Numbered from the stretch's first letter, positions 46,555-56,420 are shown. The stretch: 64,000 bases of DNA from Bemisia tabaci (GCF_918797505.1 NC_092798.1:11297501-11361500), one strand, 5' to 3'. Program-made: numbers and translations. The notes: generated by a model from the sequence alone, not told the origin.

Positions 46555-48717
46555 CATTACAAATTACTCACCTCCCTCACACGCGGGACTATTGATCCTT
46601 TTAATCCGATATTTTTTTCTCTAATGATGTAAAATTATCGAAATTTTATATAAAAAGAAAAAAAGGCAATTTTATTACATTAATATGAAAAATCGTTTCA
46701 ATATTTTCATTGCACTGTGCTCGTTAGATTGCCCTGTTTGGAGGTCATCTCACACCACAATTTGCATATTATCCTAGATATAATATAATATAAATTGAGA
46801 ATGAGTGTAAGTTATGTGGTTGAACACTATCCGTCACATGACATACCTTGAGCAGCTTCCTAAAATTGATAAATACAATTTGAAAGAAGTTGCAAAGGTT
46901 TTTTTTGTGCAACGAGCAGTCAGATCAAATTGCAACGAACTTTAAAGACATATTCTTGGCATCAAAATTGATCAAAAATTCTTACTTTAATCACAATTTG
47001 ATTTCTTTGATTTGCTCATTTTGCAGCTCAGATCATTCCAGGCCTCTTGTTACTTGCAATCGGTTACCTGGGTTGTGAAATCAATTTGGTTCTTGTTAGT
47101 TGGTTCATAGCCGTTACTGTAATTACTGCAGCTTTCGCTGGAGCAATGGCAAACGCAGTTGATATCGCTCCTAACCTAGCAGGTAATGATTGCTTCATTT
47201 TCTTCCAAAATGCCTCTTCGACCTTTGGTATCATCATTAAAGTCTAAAAACTGTGGGTTTTGGGTTTTAATAAGATAAATTTGTCGATGAATTAGGAAAA
47301 ATCAAGATTATTTTGATCATTAGGTAGTTATAAGTAAAAGGCCTTATCTTGTCAGCTTTGTGAAATCCTAGTGTATGACTAAGCATATATCATGCAGGCA
47401 TAAATTAAATTGCTTTATTTTGATGATAAGTACACAGAATTATTTTTATTTTTGGCTGTAACATTGTTCACATTTTTTTTTTTATCAAAAACAGTTGCTC
47501 TCTAAATCTTAGTTGAACTCAATAACTCTCAGAAATTCATGAAGATAGACTGTTTTTGAGGCACTATTTAAATGTATCAATTGAAGAAGTAGGTAAAAGG
47601 TGAGTAATCCTAAAACTGATGTGGTTTATGTAATAACGTTCTGTATTTTACAAGAATCAATGGTTTATTTTTAAATTGACCCTCTCTATCATAATGACAT
47701 TTAACCGCTTGTCAAGTATCACTATATTGGTACTTTTGTCAAATAAAAAGTTTAACTTCCTCCGTCTTTGGTTTTAGGTCCAGTTCTCGCATTTGCACAA
47801 ACAATACATATGTCTGCCAGCTTCTTATCACCTTTGACTGCCGGTGTTATTTTAGAAGAGGATGTAAGTTGGTGATGTTATTTCTTTCTCATTCGTAGAT
47901 CCTAGCCGTCGTTTACTAGTATTTCTATCCCTATTAAAATTAATCTTATCTCAGGGAACAAGTTTACTGGTGCATCAATTTTTTCTGTCCCAACTGTGCC
48001 ACAAACACAGTAAGAAGTGCTCAGAAAACATTAATGGATTCTCCCCTCAAAGCAGCTACCCTCACTCTTTAACCCATTTGCGTACTAGGATTCTTTTACC
48101 CATTGCACCTAGCTGTACAAGTAATCAGAAAGTCTAGGAATTTGAAAATTTTGGAATCAAAGAAAAGCAAAAAAAGTGAAGAAAAGCTAAGGAATCCAAA
48201 ATGGTATTGTGGAAACTCTGCTATTGAAACTTAAAGCAGCTTTTTCTTCAAACATTGTATTTTTACCACAGATTTCAAACTATCATTAAACCAAACTCTA
48301 AAAATACTTTTGGTCATTTTTTGGGCCAAAATGTTTATAAAAATTTACTCTATGCAATGATGCCAATCTCCCAGCCGTGAGTTTTTGTCACTCAGGTCCC
48401 TTTCCAATGGATGGTCATTAGTTCAGAAATTTTTGAGAAATTTTTACCTCAACTTCAAGTCCGCTATGTATGAGACTTTAATTCACCTTCATTATTGTTC
48501 GCAGACAAGTTTGGTTGCTTGGCGCAAAGTATTTGGAACGGCTGCCGTTGTTGCCATTGGAACGTACTCAATGTTCCAGTTGTGCGGAACAGCTGAAGTA
48601 CAAAGCTGGAACTACCCAGATGGTAAAATCCCAGCCAAGACTGCACCGGAAGATCTTCAACTTCTCAGTGCCAAACCCCTAGAAAAAAATAATTTCGAAA
48701 GTGCCGCAGAGAGTTGA
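38305..48717 (+). CDS. SLC17-family anion transporter, copy B (10 exons, whole gene)
   Basis: Join of 38305-38386, 39968-40182, 41731-41967, 43055-43139, 44227-44447, 45100-45249, 46229-46361, 47027-47182, 47778-47863 and 48505-48717 gives 525 residues without stops. All exon lengths and phases equal those of copy A, and every splice site is intact. All family marks listed for copy A are present: R51, three sequons, FDW, ERSR, VPW, DIAP, EVQSW. By eye there are about 35 substitutions in 525 positions, clustered in exon 3, so both genes appear to be under constraint rather than one decaying. Intron 1 is only 1.6 kb against 12.5 kb in copy A. The sequence upstream of exon 1 is transposon debris unrelated to that of copy A, so expression may differ. 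Likely product: SLC17 anion symporter, substrate unknown. Confidence 0.9.
39595..39926. mobile_element. TA-flanked MITE in intron 1 of copy B
   Basis: Starts cagggtgatccagggttaaa and ends taccc-acaccctg after 'gccgtttaaccctgg'. The ends are inverted relatives over about 45 bp and flanked by TA on both sides, as in Tc1/mariner-type insertions. Copy A lacks it at the same place (16287-16300). The centre has C and A homopolymers. Confidence 0.8.
39968..40182 (+). CDS. Copy B exon 2
   Basis: The acceptor is TTTGTTGCAG and the donor TCG|GTAAGG. It encodes helix 1 and the loop with three N-glycosylation sequons. The single difference from copy A is L50 for M50, next to the conserved R51. Confidence 0.93.
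40527..41412. mobile_element. hAT-like element, CAGGGCCGGATTT family, intron 2 of copy B
   Basis: Starts cagggccggatttccc and ends agctggccctg. It is flanked by 'cccgagtta' and 'cccgagta', an apparent 8-9 bp target duplication with one change. It shares its interior with the element at 17503, including three 79 bp repeats at 40871, 40950 and 41029. No transposase frame. Confidence 0.75.
40871..41080. repeat. 79 bp minisatellite, about three units
   Basis: Unit starts acgcaatgcgtgaagtat and contains 'agtcttgtaggcgctatg' and 'cgccgaccgctgctgaccgc'. Starts are spaced exactly 79 bp apart (40871, 40950, 41029). Related units occur at 17855, 17934, 34250, 52836 and 52907. Confidence 0.8.
41731..41967 (+). 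CDS. Copy B exon 3
   Basis: The acceptor is TTTTCCAG and the donor TCG|GTAAGT. It starts EEGEFDWKPKTQ. Eight substitutions relative to copy A fall in or near helices 2-3: N107K, T109K, F118L, C121W, I123F, Q135H, T140I and A177V by my numbering. Several change residue size inside the membrane. Confidence 0.93.
43055..43139 (+). CDS. Copy B exon 4
   Basis: The acceptor is CTTTTTGTAG and the donor CAAG|GTGAG. It carries the ERSR motif and differs from copy A at two residues (V189I, F205I). Confidence 0.92.
44227..44447 (+). CDS. Copy B exon 5
   Basis: The acceptor GATGTTAG|G gives GMSLGIGLTYP in frame with exon 4; the donor is AAG|GTATTG. As in copy A, an in-frame TAG|CC acceptor 12 nt upstream would add four residues. 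It encodes helices 5-6. Confidence 0.88.
44663..44920. mobile_element. 230 bp insertion with 14 bp target duplication and inverted hammerhead-like motifs
   Basis: The insert 44677-44906 in intron 5 of copy B is bounded by the 14-mer TATAGCTTATCTCT on both sides; copy A has the site once (around 22945-22960). Inside, two inverted arms each carry CTGATGA, an 18-base GGGG...CCCC stem segment, GAAA, and then (C/T)GCGTC. One is on the minus strand (44751 down to 44717), one on the plus strand (44783-44819). The order matches the hammerhead ribozyme core. Such motifs are known from Penelope-like retroelements and small retrozymes; the element type here is inferred. Confidence 0.7.
45100..45249 (+). 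CDS. Copy B exon 6
   Basis: The acceptor is TATTCTCAG and the donor AAG|GTACAA. It encodes the VPW segment and helix 7, with WVYYVFIIYG where copy A has WVHYVFIICG. Confidence 0.93.
46229..46361 (+). CDS. Copy B exon 7
   Basis: The acceptor is CATTTACAG and the donor GTAT|GTAAGT. It encodes helix 8 and LADYL, with three substitutions from copy A (S to L, V to I, E to G). Confidence 0.92.
46493..46554. repeat. T homopolymer, about 62 nt
   Basis: Uninterrupted T run in intron 7 of copy B, absent from copy A, where ordinary sequence is found. The length may be unreliable in the assembly. Confidence 0.8.
47027..47182 (+). CDS. Copy B exon 8
   Basis: The acceptor is ATTTTGCAG and the donor GCAG|GTAATG. 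It encodes helices 9-10 and the DIAPNLAG motif, with four mild substitutions from copy A. Confidence 0.94.
47778..47863 (+). CDS. Copy B exon 9
   Basis: The acceptor is GGTTTTAG and the donor GAT|GTAAGT. It encodes helix 11, with three substitutions from copy A (I to V, A to T, F to V). Confidence 0.9.
48505..48717 (+). CDS. Copy B exon 10
   Basis: The acceptor is TGTTCGCAG. It encodes helix 12, EVQSW and the polar tail, ending TGA. Four substitutions from copy A all lie in the last 30 residues. Confidence 0.92.
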   Translation, partial: TSLVAWRKVFGTAAVVAIGTYSMFQLCGTAEVQSWNYPDGKIPAKTAPEDLQLLSAKPLEKNNFESAAES

Positions 48718-48921
48718 GCAGCGTCTCGGTAAAGTCTGTTTGAGTTACTTTTCATTCCCTTTATTTTGTTACCTATTATTTTTTCTTCATTGCTAAGGAT
48801 GTAATCTCTATTTAAGACTTATTTTTGTACTCTAGTTGAATTTAGTCAAGTATAGTCATTATATTTTCTACCTTATGAATTTGTTAATATTTTATTTTGA
48901 TTGCAGTTTAAGAGTAGATAA
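48718..48921 (+). other. Proximal 3' UTR of copy B
   Basis: Nearly identical to 27356-27560 of copy A up to 'agagtagataaaat', after which the two copies part abruptly. The high identity outside the coding region suggests either a recent duplication, conserved UTR function or gene conversion. Confidence 0.55.
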
Positions 48922-49595
48922 AATCTTACTCTATAGTATAAAATCATAAGCGCTCCGCGTCACACTGAGGGTGTCATGCTAAAAATATCATAAACCGGTT
49001 CCTCCTCAACTCCCCGCCCCCCTCCCGCCGCACACGCTCACATGCTTCCTGCCGTCTCCAGAAGTCCAAAGTCCAAACCGGGTTTTCCTCCACTCCCCGC
49101 TTTCGTGCTTTCCGCCGTCTCCTGCTCCCCTCTGGCTCGGAGCCCTCCACCACCTGTGCCCCTCCAGCTACCGTTGCCGCTACCCCTGTGACTCTTAATT
49201 ACCTCCCTCCGTTACCCTGCCCATCAATCACCACTGTCGTTTTGGCAGTATTTTGTCCGTTCAGTTATCTCGGCGATTTTGCCGAAGCAAGAACTCTCAC
49301 AATTCCTTAGTCTACCTCTCCCTCTTACACTTCGCCATCTAATCCAACTTCCTTTTTTACCTATCCAACCTTTCTTACCTTTTTTTTTTCTTTTTTTTTT
49401 TTTTCTTTTTTTTTTTAGCGGGAATTAGTTCCAGGGCCTTCTCGTTTTAAGTTTAAATATACAGGTTCAGCCTCATTGTACTTGTTAAACGTTTTGAACC
49501 CATTTCCGAAAATTATTTTTTCAACTGAAACTAACGAAGTGAACAATTAAGTAATGAGAGCTTTTCTCTCCCCAAATTAAATGTGTCTGTTGAGA
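48922..49595. mobile_element. Sequence replacing the 4 kb 3' flank of copy A; possible Helitron-type fragment
   Basis: Begins tcttactctatagtataaaa immediately after an A-rich breakpoint, which resembles the TC-TATA(N)TAAAA start of some Helitrons. The next 250 bp are C-rich, followed by T-rich tracts (about 49380-49418). No Rep/helicase frame and no clear CTRR hairpin end were found, so the class is uncertain. Similarity to copy A resumes at about 49596. Confidence 0.35.
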
Positions 49596-51950
49596 TTTAG
49601 TCGAGGAGTTGATTTCGTAGCTTACCATTGTGTGAATTATTTTCTACATATGTAAGAATATGAAGGTAAAATAAGTTATGCTTTTTCCTAGTTAAGACCT
49701 TATCTAGTAGCTCTTTGACAGTCAGTCAGTTTTCAAGCTCCTACGGATGACTCAAAACTCAATAACATTTAAAATCCACAAAACACTCAGAAATTCTGAA
49801 TGTGTTATTTTTCTCAATTCTCTCATTTTGCATGAGGAAAGAGGAAATAGGTTTTGAATTATCCAAGTTTATACTCCTGTTAAAACCACAGAGATATTTC
49901 TCGAAAGAAAATTTTTTATGTGTTTCTTTATTTAAGATGTAATTGTTTCCAATTGTATGATTTTGTATAAGAAAAACAATGCCCCGTGAATTTGAGAAAG
50001 TAACTGTTGAACACCTCAGGAAAAGACAAAATGGCACTAAATTTCAATGCAAATCAATGAGTGATGAAGAAAAATTAGCGAAAGAAGAAATGTAAGAAAA
50101 TAAAAGCAAAGGAAATGAATAAATATTATGAGTAAGTATACTGGCTTTTTATTGTCCTTTCTTTGTTGCATGCTTTTGAACCTAATCATACATCATCTAA
50201 TTGTAAGTCTAGGGGTTGAAACACTTAGTGCAGAAATGATGTAAAAGCGTTGCAGGGGTACTCAGTTCATGCAACTATTAGGAGGCCAAGAAATTAGGAA
50301 AAAATAAGGTAGATATTTTGGAGGAAAATTCAAGGAGATTCTTTGTATCTTTTAGTTTCAAACTAAGTAGAAAGTTGCACGATCTCAGCAGCATTGCAAA
50401 GCTTGTATGTTGTTTCTACAGAGGATGGCTCTTTGTGATGATGGCTCCTCTTCATCTAAACTGATTTTTTCAAATAATTTTTAAACCTTGATTTTAGGGG
50501 TTTTTCTTGCATACAAAGTGAATTTAGATGATGTATTAAGTTGCTTTTTTTTTGTTTGTTAGTTAACCCATCATAATAATTAAAAATTTAGTCAGGAATT
50601 TTAAAAGTTGAGACTTTCCTTCCCATAAATAAGTGAGTTACCTATTATACAATCAGTTTTTCCAACAAAATTCAACGGACACTTTTTCTATTTTCAATGA
50701 ATTTCTGACTTACAAATGCATATCATATCTTGATATTTATTTGAATAATCCTCTCCTCCCTCTCTAATCATTCCTCATTTGGATAATGGGTTTAAAAACA
50801 TCGTGAGAAACGCAGATAAAAATTTCTTATACCCCTTGGTTGGACACATGAATTTTTTATTTTTGTTATTAACCACTAGGTTTATTATTGCTCACCAGTA
50901 ATTTCGCCTTTTTCCTCGAATTATGCTGTAAGATTCTTTCCTTCTAATTTTTCCTACATCTTTCCTTATCTATCAAGAATATCATTTTTCAGCTCGAAAC
51001 TTCAATTACACACATCAAGTTACTATTTTATACAACCGTCCTTCAATAATTTTTGTTTGTTTGTCAATTTCAACTTCTTTTTTGTTTATATTTTATTTTG
51101 TTACTGTCATACCTATTATTTTTAATTTGAGTCTCCTAATACTTTCAGATTGTATTTATGTCACCCTCCTGAACAATTTTATACCCCAACAACCCTCTGG
51201 CCATGTGAATTTCACCTCTGGTAAGCTTTTTTTATGTTTTTTTTTTTTCTTTCTCTCCTATTCTCTATATCTCTTTCTTTGTTCCTATTTTTATTTTATT
51301 TCACAGAGAATTCTAATTTCCAAATTGGGAGTCAAGGATCAATTTGCATGAAGATACAACTGAAGGAATGAAGTACATAAAGGAATGCATACAATTAAAT
51401 TCATACATCAAGTCTGCAGAAAAAAATGTCTCAGCTGAAAATAAATAATTATCTTCACATCAATTTTGAAGGCATTCCCGATTTTCCTGTTTTAAGGAGT
51501 TTCAGGAATTGTCGAGATTCTCTTAAGGTCTCTCCTGATGTATGAAGATCCACTGAACCCGAATTGGACCTGCACTTATCTCTGACAACCCCCATTTTCT
51601 AGAAGGTCCGATTTTTCTGGACCAAAAGCTTTTCCGGACTGCTCTCACTTCCGGGGAAATTTAAAAAAATTTCCGCGTGTGAGATATATCGATTCTCTCG
51701 TAATTCAAGTTGAAACCCCCAAAAATGGCCTCAGAAATTCGTTATCACCCACCTTTTTCTGGAAACCCCGATTTTCCAGGAAAATTGTCACCAAAATACC
51801 AAAAAACTCGATCTCCGAGAAAAATCGACTTTTCCGGCAAAATGTAGGGTGATGAAAAAATTTGGAGGTATTATTCGAATTCAGCATCTTAAAGTGCATA
51901 AAAATCCCTTTATCATGGATTAAAACAAATTAATTAAATGAAAATTGCAC
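49596..51950. repeat. 3' flanking block of copy B, shared with 31436-33400
   Basis: Collinear with the copy A flank. It has an extra ~500 bp at about 50358-50862 and lacks ~170 bp found at about 32750-32920. Similarity ends near 51950, marking the 3' edge of the duplicated unit. No gene seen. Confidence 0.65.
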
Positions 51951-52199
51951 GTCCGACAAAAATAAGTCAATTTTGCTCATTTGCCCAGAAAAAAGTGTCT
52001 TTTCTAGGAGACTGAGAGGTGATATAGAAGATTGGATGCCATTTTCAGACTCAGTAACTCAAAATTCATAGGCGAAGATAGGTGTGGACCGCGTTTGGTT
52101 CGGCACCGATTTATTACGAATTTTCAACGATTAAGGCGCGCAGTGTAGTGAACAATTTGTTCTGAGGCTGCGCGGAGCCGGCTTCAGAACGAGTCTGGG

Positions 52200-52830
52200 T
52201 TCCCTAACTTTTTGAGGCGAGATCGTGATCGAAAAAAAAATACTAAGAGATGAATGAGTTGATTGAAAAGAAGTTTTACATAAGAGGCGGAAGGCCAAGA
52301 AAATTAACTGATGAATGGCTGGAAGAGCCTCAATAAGAAACTAAACGAAATTATACGAATTTTAAAGTGACCTTTTAATGAGAGCAAAGAAAACCTAACT
52401 AAAACGCGGCACCTCTGGAAACCAGAGGGAAAAGTCTCTACTGGGAATCCAGTAGGAAAACCGAAAATAAAAAAAACCTACTTAAGAGAAAATAAAGCAC
52501 TGCTGGGAACCAGCAGGAAAAACTTATAATGTAAAAATACTTACTTAGCTGCTGGAATCCAGCAGGAGAGAGAGAGAGCTTGAGCCGAGAGGTGAGTGAC
52601 TACTGGAAGCCAGTAGTTATGGCAAGAGATCGAATACCTACTAATTGGACATGGACCCAGAGGGGACCCTAGTTAGAGCCATGCCAATCCAATTAATGAG
52701 AGACGTGAAAATAAAGCAGAAAAAACCAACTAGAAAACAAATGATAAAAAAGCTGGGCAAAGCAAAGGCAAAAGTTACATACCCTAATCAGGGTGAGAAA
52801 ATAAAAATGTTGCATAAATGTAAATAAAAA
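52200..52830 (+). other. Purine-rich stretch with five hairpins and two small lysine-rich frames
   Basis: The plus strand is strongly A/G-rich, unlike its neighbours. Small frames begin at 52251 (MNELIEKKFYIRGGRPRKL, 28 codons) and 52645 (MDMDPEGTLVRAMPIQLMRD, 60 codons, lysine-rich). Neither is recognised. Between them are five compact hairpins (52412-52616). This composition resembles retroelement or RNA-derived sequence, but no polymerase, integrase or capsid motif is visible. Directly followed by 79 bp-family repeats at 52836. Confidence 0.45.
52412..52616. repeat. Array of five CTRCTGG/CCAGYAG hairpins
   Basis: CCTCTGG-AAA-CCAGAGG at 52412-52428; CTACTGG-GAAT-CCAGTAG at 52438-52455; CTGCTGG-GAA-CCAGCAG at 52500-52516; CTGCTGG-AAT-CCAGCAG at 52549-52565; CTACTGG-AAG-CCAGTAG at 52600-52616. 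All have perfect 7 bp stems and 3-4 nt loops. Stem positions 2 and 3 vary between hairpins but always with the matching change on the other side. Confidence 0.85.
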
Positions 52831-52835
52831 TTTAG

Positions 52836-52975
52836 CAATGCGTGAAGCATTCTTACAGTCTTGAAGGCGCTAATATGCGTCGCGCAGCGATCGCACTCTG
52901 TTTGACGCAATGCGTGAAGTATTCCTGCAGTCTTGTAGGAGCTAATGTGCGTCCACCAGCGGCTGCACTATGTTT
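52836..52975. repeat. Two units of the 79 bp repeat family
   Basis: 'gcaatgcgtgaagcattc' at 52836 and 'gcaatgcgtgaagtattc' at 52907, each followed by 'cagtcttg(a/t)agg' and 'gctaat(a/g)tgcgt'. Related to 40871-41080. Confidence 0.7.
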
Positions 52976-53944
52976 GGCGATTTTAGAAACGATGATACAG
53001 CATTAGATTTGAAAGAAAGTGTAGGAATAGAGTCCAGATAATCAGTTTGAAGAATGGCTGCGTAAAATTGATGCAACGGTTCATGCAGAGTGCAGGCAAA
53101 AGTATTCAAGTAATGAGTCCATCGATACTTGGATGATAACAAGAGGTAGATTTTACCTAATTTTTAGATTGACCAGGAAAGAAATGTAAACCGATCGACG
53201 CGACTGTGCAAGTCCGCAACCTCGCATCTCGTTTGCGGTGTTTGAAAATCTCCAATTTTATTTTTTTAAAGAAGGACAAATCAACATCATCGGTAGAAAT
53301 TTTCAAATAATTTTCCTCGCACAGTGAAGAAAAATCACGGCAGTCCTCAAGAATTGCCGTTGAGTAGTTTTCCATGTACAGAATGAAGTATGACAGGAAG
53401 TTTACATATACAATGTCGCAAACCGAGATACGTGGTCTGGTATTTTCACCATCGATACGTCGCAAACCGAGATTTGTGGTTGCAGACTTACACCGTCGAT
53501 ATGCGATGTAACATGGGCCCTGTCATGCATGTATTTTTATGGGCCACCGGGGTCCCTCCCAACCCCATAGCCCCCTTTCTCTGGGGATCTTTTCCACCAG
53601 CGAGCTTTTCCCAATGGAGCCTCTATGTGCGTCAGAGATTTCAGATCTAAGTACATCATCCTACGTTAAATTTTGCGTGATTTTCTCTGAAACGAGCTCC
53701 CAAGCTCAATTAGATGCTCAAGCTACAATTTAGAAGTAATTACCCAATGAAAACCCTATGAGGCCAAGACAAATAGGTTCTCTCATAGCTAGGAACATCG
53801 CACCTCACACGCTCAGCAACTCCTGATGGCATTTATGGGGTTTGGCGTTTCCACTTCTCATTTCCAGCACAGCGCCACTTACTTAGTGGTTTTTACCTGG
53901 GAGTGTGCGAGAACTTGATACTCAGAGGTTTGCTGATCACGATT

Positions 53945-54108
53945 CAGTGGTGAGACATGAATGATCGATCATCGACATTTCCCCATTTGAAGCTGTGGTA
54001 AAAGATCGATTATTTAGGTGTTCGTTGCGAACACCCTGTTTATCGATCCTTTTCCATAGGTTTAAATGGTAGATCAATCGATGTATCGCAAAGCATGCCA
54101 CACCACTG
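53945..54108. mobile_element. hAT-like MITE, CAGTGGTG variant
   Basis: A 164 bp element starting CAGTGGTGAGAC and ending CACACCACTG, with the same ATCGAT-rich interior as 8544 and 17004. The flanking 8-mers (TCACGATT, TCATCATC) match only partly, suggesting an older insertion. Confidence 0.8.
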
Positions 54109-54243
54109 TCATCATCGATGCAATGTATGCAATCAGCGTCGCGTCGGTCTCTTTCATCGGTGTTCTCCACTATCCAGGTATATTCCAACCACCGTAGGAA
54201 CGCTGAATAAGCCGGATTGCGTGTCGGGTGGCCCGGGTGCTAC

Positions 54244-54499
54244 ACCATCGTGCTAAGGAAAAACGCCGTACGAGCCTCGAGGTGTTGCCAAATTTCCTTT
54301 TACAAATCTTTAATTTTCAGGAAAATTGGTGAATATTTTTCTTTCGAATTCTCATATAATTTTGTTTGTAATTCGATCTAAAGTATCTGAAAATGTCAAG
54401 GAAAAATATTTTCAACGTTCCTCAAAATTTAACATTTTATCGGAGGAAATTTTGCAACTCTCGAATGTTCATATGGCGTTCTTCCTTAGCACAACAGTA
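54244..54499. mobile_element. MITE, CTGCCGTG family, fourth copy
   Basis: Starts ccatcgtgctaaggaaaaac and ends gttcttccttagcacaacag. The arms include 'gcctcgaggtgttgccaaatt' and 'ttgcaactctcgaatgttca'. About 256 bp. Confidence 0.72.
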
Positions 54500-55218
54500 C
54501 AATTACACGCCGACTCTTGTGAGGAAACCGCCCGTGGGGAAGTCTCAGCCGTGATTAACTTTTTCTAGGAGTTCTGTTTGCAAAATCTCAAGGATATCGT
54601 TGCTTTTTTAATCTACCTTTGCTTTGGCCAGAAGTCGATGGGAAAAATTTTTAAACAAAAAAATTATGCTGAACTCAGCTCGTGAAAATTTCCGAGAACA
54701 CGTAAAACAAGAGTTCCTCGGCGAATTGATAGAGCTCGAGTAGTTTTGAGCGGAGCTGTAATCTGCCTGATCTCGCTGTATCCAAAAAATTTTCACCTTA
54801 GGTGGTTAACTCTTAACTCTAAAGTGCAACGATCGCGATTAGTATCACCATTCGATCGGGAGTATTGCTAGATTACTGTTTATCGGTGGCATTTTTATTG
54901 CATCGTCATCGGAACGAAGAATCGCGTCGTATTGCGATTATTTACTGTCGTGAAATCAACAGTCTATAGAGGTGATGTCACGGGTGAAATATCTTCGAAA
55001 AAAAATCGAATGCATTCTCATTAATTTTAACGATCGCTGCGATTTCGTCGCTATGCGTAGTAGCATTAAAATCGCTACTTAATTCCAGTAAAATACACAT
55101 TTTTCTTTGAAGAATGCTAATTAGGGACGGAATAGGGACTAACTGGACTGCCGTTTGTAATAAAAAAAACCACTTCTTCTGGCTCAATTTAAGAACAATA
55201 TATGTAGGTATACCCATT
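54500..55218. other. No gene seen
   Basis: AT-rich sequence with scattered ATCGCGAT-like words (54830-54930, 55030-55080) that look like worn copies of the palindromic repeat following it. Confidence 0.4.
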
Positions 55219-55571
55219 CCAAGTAGCAGTGATCGCGATAAATAGCGATTCTATCGGTTGATTATTGCGATTACATCGGTGGCAATTTATCGCAATATTA
55301 TCGAATAAAAAATTGCAATTTATGGCGATGGAATCGCTATGCATCGCAATTTTTTTTTTTTCAATAAAATCGCGATCAATTTTCATCGATAAAATCGAGA
55401 TTAAATCGCCATCTATCGCGATTTTTGTTGCGATAAATTACCGGGCAATAAAATCGAGATTTTATTGCAACAAGATCGAGAATAATCGCTCAGATGTTGA
55501 TGATTCTATCGATTTTATCGCCGACAAAATCGCAACAAATCGCGATTTTTCCGTTGCAAAATGCTACTAGG
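55219..55571. mobile_element. ATCGCGAT-rich palindromic element
   Basis: The left end ccaagtagca and the right end tgctactagg are inverted. The interior is made almost wholly of ATCGCGAT, AATCGC and ATAAAATCG words, so most of it can fold on itself. A partial copy interrupts a reading frame at 37339-37497. Confidence 0.65.
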
Positions 55572-55925
55572 GATGTGCCATTAATATTCCCATGGCAATA
55601 GGCGCTAGTCTTTCCTTGCTGCATAATCTAATCTAGTCCAATTGCGTTTTCGCTGTGCGGAGTGATTCACTGATACAGTTTAAAACAAAGAGGGCCCATG
55701 GAGCTCAAGAAATGTCAAGCAGATAGTGTTTTACGGTTAAAAAAAGGGGTTTTTAAAATTGATACTGAACTTTCGTCAAAATATCATTTTCCAAATATTA
55801 TAATAATTAGCAAAGAAGGCAGAAGGGGGGCTGGTAATGAGCGACTCAAAACTTTTCCCAGGGGCCCGACCCCCCGTGCCCCCTAGCCCATCTGCTTCCT
55901 TGTTCCATAACCGCAAATTATAGCA

Positions 55926-56420
55926 GTGCCCACTTTAATTTTTTCTCAACGAAAAATCACGAGGTCAAATATGACCGTAAAATGCGCAGCGCAAGATCAA
56001 AGTACTTTCACCTGCGATTCTCAACCGTTTAACGAATCGTTTATTTTTCCTCTCGATAAATATTTTCCCGTCGCTTCGTTAGTTCTCCACCAGCGGAAGA
56101 CATTTTATTTTCGCACGTCACCGGACGAGCTGCTGCGTTGGAACAATGGTCGTCGCTCACGGTTGACCCGCGGCGAGGAGTTGGGCAAGAATTTGTTGAC
56201 TCCGCAAGTTCGGTTTGTTTCAAAAATACTGGAACTTTTACGTTTTGATCGGGTTCTGAAGCTCAAAATTCGCGAATTCGAGCTGGTGTTGAATTTTTCC
56301 GATCCCGCAGTCTTAGCTCGGATTACCCGAAATCACTTGGATTCATGTAACCGAGACTCGGTGTTACGAGCCAGTCGGGTTTTATTGAAAGCTAGAGGCA
56401 TTGCACATGTTGAAAAATAA
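55926..56420 (+). CDS. Uncharacterised 164-codon open frame, doubtful
   Basis: The longest uninterrupted ATG-led frame in the window. It starts MPTLIFSQRKITRSNMTVK and ends ARGIAHVEK. It has no signal peptide, no membrane helix and no motif I recognise. It sits among repeats without visible splice-linked neighbours. A frame of this length is not beyond chance in 64 kb on six frames. It may be a fragment of a mobile element or no gene at all. Confidence 0.2.
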   Translation: MPTLIFSQRKITRSNMTVKCAAQDQSTFTCDSQPFNESFIFPLDKYFPVASLVLHQRKTFYFRTSPDELLRWNNGRRSRLTRGEELGKNLLTPQVRFVSKILELLRFDRVLKLKIREFELVLNFSDPAVLARITRNHLDSCNRDSVLRASRVLLKARGIAHVEK

